Below are positions 34,294 to 42,531 of a stretch of DNA of 64,000 nt, piece by piece. The stretch is taken from contig NZ_CP159290.1 of assembly GCF_040448685.1 (NCBI RefSeq), forward strand, positions 4,650,001-4,714,000. Reading direction: 5' to 3'. Position 1 is the first letter of the stretch. Each line of letters begins with the position of its first letter. The notes beneath the pieces were generated by a model. That model saw only the letters and a list, made by a program, of their open reading frames with translations. It had not been told where the DNA came from and made no database searches. The DNA comes from Cellulosimicrobium sp. ES-005 (GTDB taxonomy: Bacteria; Actinomycetota; Actinomycetes; Actinomycetales; Cellulomonadaceae). The position numbers and the translations under genes were made by a program.

Positions 34294-34459
34294 GACGGCT
34301 CCTTCCGTCCGCGCCGGCACTGCCGTCGTCCGGCGTCCTGGCCCCATCCCACCGCCCGGCGCCCCGCGCGCGCGAGAGCCGATCGTCCCGGGGTCGGTGC
34401 CGGTGGTCCTCCGTCGCCCGCGGGCCCGTCCGGCGGTGTCCGGACCGCGCGCGGCGGGG

Positions 34460-34465
34460 TAGGGT
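34460..34465 (+). promoter_or_regulatory. -10 box of the trp leader (leaderless)
   Basis: TAGGGT seven bases before the GTG of the leader peptide. Confidence 0.6.
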
Positions 34466-34472
34466 CGGCCTC

Positions 34473-34514
34473 GTGACGCACCCGTCCGTGACCCCTTGGT
34501 GGCCGGCCGCCTGA
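34473..34514 (+). CDS. Trp leader peptide, 13 aa
   Basis: Reads M-T-H-P-S-V-T-P-W-W-P-A-A-stop with a GTG start. Tandem TGG codons are at positions 9-10 (34497-34502). The start lies seven bases after TAGGGT, so it should be the first codon of a leaderless message. Tandem Trp codons just before alternative stems, upstream of a tryptophan-synthase-type gene, is the layout of classical ribosome-mediated attenuation; E. coli trpL is 14 aa with Trp at 10-11. Too short for a gene finder. Confidence 0.75.
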   Translation: MTHPSVTPWWPAA

Positions 34515-34588
34515 CGGCCGGTGACCTCATCCGGCCGTGCCCCGACGACGTGGGCGGCCTCGGCGGACCCCGGTGCACGCGTCGTCGG
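34503..34588 (+). promoter_or_regulatory. Candidate tryptophan attenuator
   Basis: Three interchangeable segments: CCGGCCG (34503-34509, right after the Trp codons), CGGCCGG (34515-34521) and CCGGCCG again (34531-34537). Segment 2 can pair with 1 or 3. Segment 3 can instead join GGCCG-tg-CCC/GGGCGGCC (34533-34542 with 34552-34559). A further stem is 34542-34550 with 34580-34588. A ribosome stalled on Trp-Trp would cover segment 1, favour 2:3 and open the downstream stem. There is no U-tract, which actinobacterial terminators often lack. Confidence 0.6.
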
Positions 34589-34600
34589 CCCAGCGGCCTG

Positions 34601-34630
34601 TACCTCCCGAGTACCCCCGAGTACCCCCGA
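34601..34630 (+). repeat. Three tandem 10-nt repeats before trpB2
   Basis: TACCTCCCGA-G, TACCCCCGA-G, TACCCCCGA-G in the trpB2 leader, just before the ribosome site GGAG (34634-34637). Significance unknown. Confidence 0.5.
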
Positions 34631-34644
34631 GCTGGAGCCCCAGA

Positions 34645-35955
34645 ATGACGACACAGCAGTCTCCCGTCCCCGTCCGGTCCCTCGAGCCGACCGGAGCGGA
34701 GGTGCCCTCGACCGTCCCGACGCACTGGTACAACCTCGCCGCGGACCTGCCCGAGCCCGTGCCCCCGCACCTGCACCCCGGCACGCGCGAGCCCCTCACG
34801 CCCGACGACCTCGCGCCGCTGTTCCCGCTCGCGCTCGTCCAGCAGGAGGTGACGACGGAGCGCTACGTCGAGATCCCGCAGACGGTCCGCGAGATCTACG
34901 CGCTGTGGCGGCCGTCGCCGCTCGTGCGCGCGCGGCGCCTCGAGCGGGCCCTGGGCACCCCGGCCCGGATCTACTACAAGTACGAGGGCGTGAGCCCGGT
35001 CGGCTCGCACAAGCCGAACACCGCCGTCGCGCAGGCGTACTACAACGCGCTCGAGGGCACGACGAAGCTCACGACCGAGACCGGTGCGGGCCAGTGGGGC
35101 GCCTCGCTGTCGTTCGCGGGCGCGCTGCTCGGGCTCGACGTCGAGGTGTGGCAGGTGCGCGCGTCGTTCGACGCCAAGCCGTACCGCCGGGCGCAGATGG
35201 AGGTCTACGGCGGGATCTGCCACCCGTCGCCGTCGGACCTCACCGAGGCGGGGCGGGCGATGCTCGCCGCGGACCCGGAGACGACCGGCTCCCTGGGCAT
35301 GGCGATCAGCGAGGCCGTCGAGACGGCCGCGAAGGACCCCGCGGCGCACTACGCGCTCGGGAGCGTGCTCAACCACGTCATGCTGCACCAGAGCGTCATC
35401 GGCCAGGAGGCGCTCGTCCAGCTCGACGAGGCGGGCGAGGGCGCGCCGGACGTGGTGTTCGGCTGCGCGGGCGGCGGGTCGAACCTCGCGGGCCTGACGT
35501 TCCCGTTCCTGGGCCGCAACCTGCGCGAGGGCACGACGACGCGGCTCGTCGCGTGCGAGCCGGCCGCGTGCCCGTCGCTCACCCAGGGCGAGTACCGGTA
35601 CGACTTCGGCGACGTCGCGGGCCTCACGCCGCTGCTCAAGATGCACACGCTCGGCAAGGACTTCGTCCCGCCGGCGATCCACGCGGGCGGCCTGCGGTAC
35701 CACGGCATGTCGCCGATGGTGTCGCACGCGGTGAACCTCGGGCTCATGGACGCGGTCGCCGTCGAGCAGGACGACGCGTTCGTCGCGGGCACGCTCTTCG
35801 CGCGCAGCGAGGGCATCATCCCGGCGCCCGAGTCGACGCACGCCGTGGCGGCCGCGATCGCGCACGCGCGCGCCGCGACGGAGCCGGAGGTCATCGTGCT
35901 CGGGCTGTCGGGCAACGGCGTCCTCGACCTGCCGGCGTACGCGGCGTACGTCTGA
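34645..35955 (+). CDS. trpB2: TrpB2-type tryptophan synthase beta chain
   Basis: PLP enzyme of 436 aa that makes tryptophan from indole and serine. Lys123 in GSHKPNTA binds the cofactor, [12 protein letters not shown] holds its phosphate, and the N-terminal [12 protein letters not shown] and TETGAGQWG are typical. TrpB2 proteins are longer than TrpB1 and usually lack a TrpA partner; no trpA is nearby, so a stand-alone indole-salvage role is likely. ATG set by GGAG 7 nt upstream. A 13-codon Trp leader and alternative stems precede it, implying control by Trp-tRNA charging (inference). Confidence 0.9.
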   Translation: MTTQQSPVPVRSLEPTGAEVPSTVPTHWYNLAADLPEPVPPHLHPGTREPLTPDDLAPLFPLALVQQEVTTERYVEIPQTVREIYALWRPSPLVRARRLERALGTPARIYYKYEGVSPVGSHKPNTAVAQAYYNALEGTTKLTTETGAGQWGASLSFAGALLGLDVEVWQVRASFDAKPYRRAQMEVYGGICHPSPSDLTEAGRAMLAADPETTGSLGMAISEAVETAAKDPAAHYALGSVLNHVMLHQSVIGQEALVQLDEAGEGAPDVVFGCAGGGSNLAGLTFPFLGRNLREGTTTRLVACEPAACPSLTQGEYRYDFGDVAGLTPLLKMHTLGKDFVPPAIHAGGLRYHGMSPMVSHAVNLGLMDAVAVEQDDAFVAGTLFARSEGIIPAPESTHAVAAAIAHARAATEPEVIVLGLSGNGVLDLPAYAAYV

Positions 35956-36004
35956 CGGACGGCCCCGGGCGCCCCGCGCGGTAGGTCCTCGCGTGGGGCG
36001 CCCG

Positions 36005-36010
36005 TACCCT
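36005..36010 (+). promoter_or_regulatory. -10 box of trmB (leaderless)
   Basis: TACCCT six bases before the GTG at 36017; selects this start over an in-frame start at 35993. Confidence 0.5.
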
Positions 36011-36016
36011 GGTGCG

Positions 36017-36832
36017 GTGCCCGACCCGACCCCCGAGACCCTCGACGAGCCCGTGACCGGCGCGCCCTCCGTGGCCCCGGTCGCCGGCGACGACCGCCCG
36101 CGCTACCGGACCCAGCCCGTGTCGTTCGTGCGGCGCAGCGGGCGCCTCGCGCCGCGCCAGCAGCGCGCGTGGGACGCCCACCGGGACCGCTACGTCGTGG
36201 ACGTGCCGCGGGACGTCGCGCGGACGTCGGTCGACCCGGAGTTCGTGCTGGACGTCGCGGGCACGTTCGGGCGCGACGCGCGTCTCGTGGTGGAGATCGG
36301 CTCCGGCCAGGGCGAGGCCGTGGTGGCCGCGGCCGAGAACGACCCGGGCACGGACTTCCTCGCCGTCGAGGTGTATGCCCCGGGCCTCGCCCAGACCGTG
36401 CTGCGCGCGTCCCAGCGCGGCCTGACGAACGTGCGGCTGGTCCAGGCGAACGCGGCCGAGCTGCTGGCCACGACGCTGCCCGCGGGGAGCGTCGACGAGC
36501 TGTGGGTCTTCTTCCCGGACCCGTGGCACAAGTCTCGCCACCACAAGCGGCGCCTCGTGGCGCCGTCGTTCGCGGCGCTCGCCGAGCGGGTGCTGCGGGC
36601 TCCGGGCGAGGGCGACGACGCGCGGCCGGGCGGCACGCTGCGGCTCGCCACGGACTGGGCGGAGTACGCGGAGCAGATGCTCGACGTGCTCGACGCCGCG
36701 CCGGGGCTGCGCAACGTCCATGGCCCGCGCGGGGTGGCGCCGCGCTTCGAGGGGCGCGTGCTGACGGGGTTCGAGCGCAAGGGCCAGACGGCAGGCCGCG
36801 TCATCACCGACCTGGAGTACGCGCGCGTCTGA
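36017..36832 (+). CDS. trmB: tRNA (guanine-N7)-methyltransferase
   Basis: Methylates G46 of tRNA with S-adenosylmethionine. 271 aa. SAM-binding VEIGSGQGEAV (about 90-100) and the TrmB signature FFPDPWHKSRHHKRR, containing the catalytic Asp, are intact, as is the C-terminal TGFERKGQ. About 40 residues of disordered N-terminus are extra. GTG start six bases after TACCCT. Confidence 0.95.
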   Translation: MPDPTPETLDEPVTGAPSVAPVAGDDRPRYRTQPVSFVRRSGRLAPRQQRAWDAHRDRYVVDVPRDVARTSVDPEFVLDVAGTFGRDARLVVEIGSGQGEAVVAAAENDPGTDFLAVEVYAPGLAQTVLRASQRGLTNVRLVQANAAELLATTLPAGSVDELWVFFPDPWHKSRHHKRRLVAPSFAALAERVLRAPGEGDDARPGGTLRLATDWAEYAEQMLDVLDAAPGLRNVHGPRGVAPRFEGRVLTGFERKGQTAGRVITDLEYARV

Positions 36833-37018
36833 CGCCGTGGTGCCCGTCGGCCGACCGGCCGCGTCAGGTTCTTGCGGACAGAAGTGATCTACGGCACATT
36901 GTGCCGGGGGTGGAACGTCGCCCCGGGCACGCAGTGTCGCGTGCGGTCGCGTCGACAGGTGGCCGTCTGCGGGGTGCGGGCTCTCTGTCAGTCCACGGAA
37001 TGAGCCAACGGAGGCGTC
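36833..37018 (+). promoter_or_regulatory. Leader of the DUF485-actP operon, with a CRP-like site
   Basis: 186 nt without a gene. AGTGATCTACGGCACA (36883-36898) keeps the GTGA-N6-(g)CACA geometry of a CRP/GlxR site with one half degenerate, and overlaps a possible TTGCGG...CACATT promoter (36872-36900). Acetate uptake is under CRP-type control in other actinobacteria, so the site is plausible. GGAG (37010-37013) serves the ATG at 37019. Confidence 0.4.
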
Positions 37019-37369
37019 ATGACCGACGTGACGGCCGACCCCGGACCGGGGTCCGTCGACGAGACCGACTACCAGCGCGTGCAACGCTCGCCCGAGTTCC
37101 AGGACCTGCGCAGACGGTTCCGGAACTTCGTCTTCCCGATGACCGCGCTCTTCCTCGTGTGGTACTTCGCCTACGTCCTGCTCGCGAACTACGCGCACGA
37201 CTTCATGAGCACCACGGTGTGGGGGAACATCACCGTCGGGCTGCTCTTCGGCCTGGGGCAGTTCGTGTCCACGTTCGCGATCACCATGATCTACGCGCGC
37301 TGGGCCAACAGGCGGTTCGACGCCGCGGCCGACGAGCTGCGCCGCGAGATCGAGGAGGACGAGCTGTGA
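37019..37369 (+). CDS. DUF485 membrane protein
   Basis: 116-aa inner-membrane protein with two transmembrane helices (about 38-60 and 70-95) flanked by charged cytoplasmic ends, matching DUF485 (YjcH). It is regularly encoded just before acetate symporters and is thought to be an accessory subunit. ATG with GGAG upstream. The stop overlaps actP by 4 nt. Confidence 0.9.
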   Translation: MTDVTADPGPGSVDETDYQRVQRSPEFQDLRRRFRNFVFPMTALFLVWYFAYVLLANYAHDFMSTTVWGNITVGLLFGLGQFVSTFAITMIYARWANRRFDAAADELRREIEEDEL

Positions 37370-39012
37370 GCGCGCAGGTGCTGGCCGCGGAGGCCACGGA
37401 CGTCGGCAACCCGGTCGTCAACATCGCGATCTTCGGCGTGTTCGTCGCGGTGACGCTCGTGATCGTGCTGCGCGCGTCGCGGCAGAACAAGTCCGCGGCC
37501 GACTACTACGCGGGCGGGCGGTCGTTCACCGGCCCGCAGAACGGCACGGCCATCGCGGGCGACTACCTCTCCGCGGCGAGCTTCCTCGGGATCTGCGGCG
37601 CCATCGCGATCAACGGGTACGACGGGTTCCTCTACTCGATCGGCTTCCTCGTGGCGTGGCTCGTCGCGCTCCTGCTCGTGGCCGAGCTGCTGCGCAACAC
37701 GGGCAAGTTCACGATGGCCGACGTGCTGTCGTTCCGGCTCAAGCAGCGGCCCGTGCGGATGGCGGCGGCGCTGGCGACCCTGGCCGTCGTGTTCTTCTAC
37801 CTGCTCGCCCAGATGGCCGGCGCGGGCGGGCTCGTGGCGCTGCTGCTCGGCATCGACACCACGGCCGGCCAGAGCGTCGTGGTCGCGGTCGTGGGGGCGC
37901 TGATGATCCTCTACGTGCTGGTCGGCGGCATGAAGGGCACCACGTGGGTCCAGATCATCAAGGCCGTGCTGCTCATCGCGGGCGCCGCCGTCATGACGGT
38001 GTGGGTCCTCGCGAAGTTCGGCTTCAACCTCTCCGACCTGCTCCAGGGCGCGATCGACAAGGCCGGTCCGGGCGGCGAGGCGCTCATCGAGCCGGGCAAG
38101 CAGTACGGCGCGACCGGTACGACGAAGCTCGACTTCCTCTCGCTCGCCCTGGCCCTCGTGCTCGGGACCGCCGGCCTGCCGCACGTGCTCATGCGGTTCT
38201 ACACCGTGCCGTCGGCCAAGGAGGCCCGCCGCTCGGTCGTCTGGGCGATCTGGCTCATCGGCATCTTCTACCTGTTCACGCTCGTGCTCGGGTACGGCGC
38301 CGGGGCGCTCGTGGGGCCGGAGACCATCAGCGCCGCACCAGGCGGCGTGAACTCGGCGGCACCGCTGCTCGCGTTCGCGCTCGGTGGCGAGATCCTGCTC
38401 GGGTTCATCTCCGCCGTCGCGTTCGCGACGATCCTCGCCGTCGTGGCGGGCCTGACGATCACCGCGGCGGCGAGCTTCGCCCACGACATCTACGCCAACG
38501 TCATCAAGCGGGGCGAGGTGAAGCCCGACGGCGAGGTCAAGGTCGCGCGGATCACCGTCGTCGTCATCGGGATCCTCGCGATCCTCGGCGGCATCTTCGC
38601 GCAGGGCCAGAACGTGGCGTTCCTCGTGGCGCTCGCGTTCGCGGTCGCGGCGAGCGCGAACCTGCCGACCATCCTCTACTCGCTGTTCTGGAAGCGGTTC
38701 AACACGTCCGGGGCGCTGTGGAGCATGTACGGCGGGCTCGTCTCGTGCATCGTGCTCATCGCGTTCTCGCCCGTCGTGTCCGGCAAGGTCGACCCGGTGA
38801 CGGGCGCGAGCCTGTCGATGATCAAGAACACCGACATCGACTTCGCGATCTTCCCGCTGAGCAACCCGGGCATCATCTCCATCCCGCTCGCGTTCCTGCT
38901 CGGGATCGTCGGGACGCTGCTCAGCAAGGAGAAGCCGCACCCGGAGAAGTTCGCCGAGATGGAGGTCCGCTCGCTCACGGGCGCGGGCGCCGAGAAGGCG
39001 GTCGTGCACTAG
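37366..39012 (+). CDS. actP: Cation/acetate symporter
   Basis: Sodium:solute symporter family protein of 548 aa with about 13 transmembrane helices, importing acetate and related monocarboxylates. Recognisable blocks: SAADYYAGGRSFTGPQNGTA near the N-terminus, GDYLSAASFLGI, GGMKGTTWVQI, and LGTAGLPHVLMRFYTVP. GTG start inside the DUF485 stop, so the two are co-translated. A perfect 14-bp terminator follows. Confidence 0.93.
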   Translation: MSAQVLAAEATDVGNPVVNIAIFGVFVAVTLVIVLRASRQNKSAADYYAGGRSFTGPQNGTAIAGDYLSAASFLGICGAIAINGYDGFLYSIGFLVAWLVALLLVAELLRNTGKFTMADVLSFRLKQRPVRMAAALATLAVVFFYLLAQMAGAGGLVALLLGIDTTAGQSVVVAVVGALMILYVLVGGMKGTTWVQIIKAVLLIAGAAVMTVWVLAKFGFNLSDLLQGAIDKAGPGGEALIEPGKQYGATGTTKLDFLSLALALVLGTAGLPHVLMRFYTVPSAKEARRSVVWAIWLIGIFYLFTLVLGYGAGALVGPETISAAPGGVNSAAPLLAFALGGEILLGFISAVAFATILAVVAGLTITAAASFAHDIYANVIKRGEVKPDGEVKVARITVVVIGILAILGGIFAQGQNVAFLVALAFAVAASANLPTILYSLFWKRFNTSGALWSMYGGLVSCIVLIAFSPVVSGKVDPVTGASLSMIKNTDIDFAIFPLSNPGIISIPLAFLLGIVGTLLSKEKPHPEKFAEMEVRSLTGAGAEKAVVH

Positions 39013-39038
39013 CGGGACGCTCCTGCCCTCCGCGCGAG

Positions 39039-39070
39039 GACGCCCCCGGTCCGACCGGACCGGGGGCGTC
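39039..39070. terminator. Terminator of actP
   Basis: Perfect 14-bp stem (39039-39052 with 39057-39070), GACC loop. Confidence 0.85.
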
Positions 39071-39168
39071 CCGCGTCCGGTGGACCGGTCGACGCGCGCG
39101 CCGCCCGTCCCGCCGCACCGACGTCCCGTCGCGCCGCAATCCCGTCGCCGCGGGCCCGGCCCGCGACG

Positions 39169-39174
39169 TACGGT
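39169..39174 (+). promoter_or_regulatory. -10 box of the AAA kinase gene (leaderless)
   Basis: TACGGT six bases before the ATG at 39181. Confidence 0.5.
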
Positions 39175-39180
39175 CGCGCC

Positions 39181-39747
39181 ATGACCTCTCCGATCCCACC
39201 CGACGCGGTAGCCCCCGCGGGGACCCCGGCGCCTGTCCTCGTCGTCACAGGGGCGATGGCCTCGGGCAAGTCGACGGTCGCCGACGCGCTCGCCCGGACG
39301 TTCCCCCTCGCCGCGCACGTGCGCGGCGACATGTTCCGCCGGTTCGTGGTGAGCGGGCAGGCGTCGATGGCGCCACCCCTCTCGGCCGCGGCGCGCGCCC
39401 AGCTCGACCTGCGGCAGGTGCTCGCGGCGCAGGCGGCGGACGCCTACGCCGCGGCGGGAGTGGTCGCGGTCGTCCAGGACATCCTGCTCGGGCCCGACCT
39501 CGAGCGGTTCACGGCGCGCGTCCGTACCCGGCCGTGCTACGCCGTGGTGCTCACCCCGGACGCCGCGACCCTCGCCGCGCGCGACGCCGCACGGCACAAG
39601 CAGGCGTACGGGGAGTGGACACCGGACGAGTTCGCCGCGGCGGCCCGGGCCACGCCGGGCGGTCTGCACCTCGACACCACGGGACGGTCCGTCGCCGAGA
39701 CGGTGCGGCAGGTCCTCGACCGGCTCGACGAGGCGCGCGTCGCCTGA
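39181..39747 (+). CDS. AAA-type P-loop kinase
   Basis: 188-aa P-loop phosphotransferase. Walker A GAMASGKST (about 23-31) and a GDMFRR substrate segment resemble gluconate, shikimate or chloramphenicol kinase-like proteins. The lid region near 130-145 is Arg/Lys-poor, and no family-specific motif settles the substrate. ATG set by TACGGT at six bases. It is a single gene, 64 nt before the flavoprotein gene. Confidence 0.8.
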   Translation: MTSPIPPDAVAPAGTPAPVLVVTGAMASGKSTVADALARTFPLAAHVRGDMFRRFVVSGQASMAPPLSAAARAQLDLRQVLAAQAADAYAAAGVVAVVQDILLGPDLERFTARVRTRPCYAVVLTPDAATLAARDAARHKQAYGEWTPDEFAAAARATPGGLHLDTTGRSVAETVRQVLDRLDEARVA

Positions 39748-39811
39748 CGCGTCTCCGAGCTCGCCGACGTCCCGCTGGGCGACGAGCGCGAGGGCGCGTG
39801 AGGATGGGCCC

Positions 39812-41392
39812 ATGACGAGCGACCCGCAGCAGGAGACCGCGCCCGACGAGACCTACGACGTGATCGTGATCGGCGGCGGGCCCGTCGGGGAGAACGCCGC
39901 CGACCGCGCCGGGCGCACGGGCCTGAGCGTCGCGCTCGTCGAGGCCGAGCTGGTGGGGGGCGAGTGCTCCTACTGGGCGTGCATCCCCTCCAAGACGCTC
40001 CTGCGGCCCGGCGCGGCGCGCGCCGAGGCGCGGGGCGTGCCGGGGGTGGGCGTGGACGACGCGCTCGACGTCCCCGCGGTCCTCGCGCGCCGCGACGCGA
40101 TGGTCGCGGACTGGGACGACGGCGGCCAGGTCTCCTGGGTCGAGGGCGCGGGGATCGCGCTCGTGCGCGGGCTGGGACGGATCGTCGGACCGCGCCTCGT
40201 GGAGGTCGTGGCCGAGGAGCCCGACGCCGACCCGGACGACCTCCCGCGGACGCGGCGGCTCGCGGCCCGGCACGCGGTGATCGTCGCGACCGGGGGCGTC
40301 CCCGTGCTCCCGGACGTGCCCGGCCTCGCCGACGCGAACCCCTGGACGAGCCGTGAGGCGACGGCGGTCGAGGACGTCCCCGCGTCGCTCGCGATCGTGG
40401 GCGGCGGAGTGGTCGCGGCGGAGATGGCCGTCGCGTTCGCCGACCTCGGCGCGCGCGTCACGGTCCTCTCGCGCGGGGGGCTGCTGGGCCGGACCGAGCC
40501 CTGGGCGGGCGAGGCGGTCGCGGCGTCGCTGCGCGAGCTGGGCGTGGACGTGCGCCTCGGCGTCGCCACCGAGTCGGTCGAGGCGCTGCCCGACGGCGGG
40601 GCGCGCCTCACTCTCTCGTCCGTCGGGTCGCGCCGGGGTGGGGACGACGCCGGCGAGGCGCCGGACGTGTCGCCCGTGACGGCGGAGCGCGTGCTCGTCG
40701 CCACCGGTCGCGCCCCCCGGACGCAGGACCTCGGCGTCGACAGCGTCGGCCTCACCCCGGGACGCGCGCTCGACGTCGACGACACGATGCTCGTCCAGGG
40801 GGTGGTGCGGAGTGGCCCCGAGGACGCCGACGGCTGGCTGTACGCCGCGGGCGACGTCACGGGCCGGGTCGCGACGACCCACCAGGGCAAGTACCAGGGC
40901 CGGGTCGTGGGCGACGTCGTCGCCGCGCGCTTCGGCGACCCGGACGCCGACGGGGCGCCGACCGCGGGGGAGCGCGCACCTGCAGTCGGCGCCGCGCCCG
41001 AGCCGTGGTCGCGGTTCGCGGCGACGGCCGACGGCGACGCGTCCCCGCAGGTCGTCTTCACGCGCCCCGAGGTCGCGGCCGTCGGGCACACCGAGGCGTC
41101 CGCCCGCGAGGCCGGGATCGACGTGCGGGTCGTGCGGTACGACCTCGCGAACGTCTCCGGCGCCGCCGTGCGCGCCGAGGACTACGCCGGCAGCGCCCAG
41201 CTCGTGGTCGACGCCGCGCGCGAGGTCGTGGTCGGCGCCACCTTCGTCGGCCCCGACGCGGCGGAGATGCTGCACGCCGCGACGATCGCCGTCGTGGGCG
41301 AGGTCCCGCTGCGTCGGCTGTGGCACGCCGTCCCGTCGTACCCGACGGTGAGCGAGGTCTGGCTGCGCTTCCTCGAGGAGTACGGGCTGTAG
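39812..41392 (+). CDS. Flavoprotein disulfide reductase
   Basis: FAD and NAD(P)H enzyme of 526 aa, class I pyridine nucleotide-disulfide oxidoreductase. FAD motif VIGGGPVGE (about 18-27), redox pair CSYWAC in GGECSYWACIPSK, NAD(P) motif VGGGVVAAE (about 200), and GDVTG. The C-terminal active-site segment is HAVPSYPTVSE rather than the usual HAHPTxxE, so the base pair is displaced by two residues. It resembles the LpdA/mercuric-reductase-like quinone reductases rather than true lipoamide dehydrogenase. ATG with GAGGAT six bases upstream. Confidence 0.85.
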   Translation: MTSDPQQETAPDETYDVIVIGGGPVGENAADRAGRTGLSVALVEAELVGGECSYWACIPSKTLLRPGAARAEARGVPGVGVDDALDVPAVLARRDAMVADWDDGGQVSWVEGAGIALVRGLGRIVGPRLVEVVAEEPDADPDDLPRTRRLAARHAVIVATGGVPVLPDVPGLADANPWTSREATAVEDVPASLAIVGGGVVAAEMAVAFADLGARVTVLSRGGLLGRTEPWAGEAVAASLRELGVDVRLGVATESVEALPDGGARLTLSSVGSRRGGDDAGEAPDVSPVTAERVLVATGRAPRTQDLGVDSVGLTPGRALDVDDTMLVQGVVRSGPEDADGWLYAAGDVTGRVATTHQGKYQGRVVGDVVAARFGDPDADGAPTAGERAPAVGAAPEPWSRFAATADGDASPQVVFTRPEVAAVGHTEASAREAGIDVRVVRYDLANVSGAAVRAEDYAGSAQLVVDAAREVVVGATFVGPDAAEMLHAATIAVVGEVPLRRLWHAVPSYPTVSEVWLRFLEEYGL

Positions 41393-41475
41393 GCGCGCGC
41401 ACGCGGCGGCGTGCGCGCGCCGCCCGGGGTGGGCGCGTCACGAGGTGCGGGCGCCCGCGCGGCGGTCCCGTCCCC

Positions 41476-41481
41476 TAGGCT
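41476..41481 (+). promoter_or_regulatory. -10 box of the ATP-grasp gene (leaderless)
   Basis: TAGGCT six bases before the GTG at 41488. Confidence 0.5.
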
Positions 41482-41487
41482 CGGGGC

Positions 41488-42411
41488 GTGACGACCGAGA
41501 CCTCAGCCCCGCGCGTCGCCCTCGCGACGTGCTCCGTCCTGCCGCACCTGGACCCCGACGACGCACCGCTCGTGCGCGCGCTCGACGCCCGTGGCGTCGC
41601 CGCGCAGCCCGCCGTCTGGGACGACCCGGACGTCGACTGGGCCGCGTTCGACGCCGTCGTCGTGCGCTCGACGTGGGACTACTCGGCCCGGCGCGACGAG
41701 TTCGTCGCGTGGGCGGCGCGCGTCCCGCGCATCCTCAACGCGGAGGCCGTGCTGCGCTGGAACACCGACAAGGGCTACCTGCGCGAGCTGGAGGGCGCGG
41801 GCATCCCCGTGATCCCGACGCTGTGGCTCGACCCCGCGCGCAACCTCTCCTCGCGTGCGATCCACACGCGCCTGCCCGCGCAGGGCGACTTCGTCATCAA
41901 GCCGGTCGTCAGCGCCGGGGCCAAGGACACGGGCCGCTACCAGGCGGGTGAGGCGCACTCGCGCGGGCTCGCGATCCAGCACGCGAAGAACCTGCTGGTC
42001 TCGGGGCGCGAGGTCATGGTGCAGCCGTACGTGACGAGCGTCGACACCGCGGGCGAGACGGGCCTCGTCTTCGTCGACGGCGAGTTCTCCCACGCCGTGC
42101 GCAAGAACGCGCTCCTCACCGGGCCGCACCGCCCGACCCGCGGCCTGTACCAGCAGGAGGAGATGAGCCCGTTCACCGCGACCGAGGAGCAGCTCGACGT
42201 CGCGCGCCGGGCGCTCGCGGTGGCCGCCGACGCCGTCGGTGGCGGGGACGTGGCGAGCTTCCTGTACGCGCGCGTCGACGTCGTGACGGGCAACGACGGC
42301 GGCGTCGTCGTCATCGAGCTCGAGCTCACCGAGCCGTCGCTCTTCCTCGCCCTCGCGCCGGGGTCGCTCGACCGGTTCGCCGACGCGATCACCGCGCGCG
42401 TCGCGCACTGA
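41488..42411 (+). CDS. ATP-grasp enzyme
   Basis: 307-aa ATP-grasp ligase-fold protein, probably joining a carboxylate to an amine. N-terminal pre-ATP-grasp fold with VVVRSTWDYS (about 52-61), ATP-binding FVIKPVVSAGAKDT (about 132-145), VMVQPYV, and the metal-binding end VVVIELELTEPSLF (about 272-285; the usual NE pair is replaced). Closest in pattern to the RimK/glutathione-synthetase-like and cycloserine DcsG-type group. The product is unknown. Stand-alone gene. Confidence 0.8.
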   Translation: MTTETSAPRVALATCSVLPHLDPDDAPLVRALDARGVAAQPAVWDDPDVDWAAFDAVVVRSTWDYSARRDEFVAWAARVPRILNAEAVLRWNTDKGYLRELEGAGIPVIPTLWLDPARNLSSRAIHTRLPAQGDFVIKPVVSAGAKDTGRYQAGEAHSRGLAIQHAKNLLVSGREVMVQPYVTSVDTAGETGLVFVDGEFSHAVRKNALLTGPHRPTRGLYQQEEMSPFTATEEQLDVARRALAVAADAVGGGDVASFLYARVDVVTGNDGGVVVIELELTEPSLFLALAPGSLDRFADAITARVAH

Positions 42412-42483
42412 CGCTGCACAGGGACGCCGCCGCACCGGCGTCGCGCGCTTCGTCACGGACCGGCGGTCGGCCGGCCCGCGACC

Positions 42484-42511
42484 GTGGCCCGTCCCGGGGC
42501 GGGGCGGGCCA
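42484..42511. terminator. Terminator of the osmolyte ABC operon
   Basis: 12-bp stem with one G-T pair (42484-42495 with 42500-42511), loop GGGG, 20 nt beyond the minus-strand stop at 42532. It may also end the convergent ATP-grasp gene. Confidence 0.7.
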
Positions 42512-42531
42512 CGATCACGTCGGACGCGAGG

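Noticed and set aside
36169-39012. 947-aa fusion frame covering trmB to actP
   Set aside because: The first 399 residues are shadow translation; actP starts at the GTG at 37366 that overlaps the DUF485 stop.
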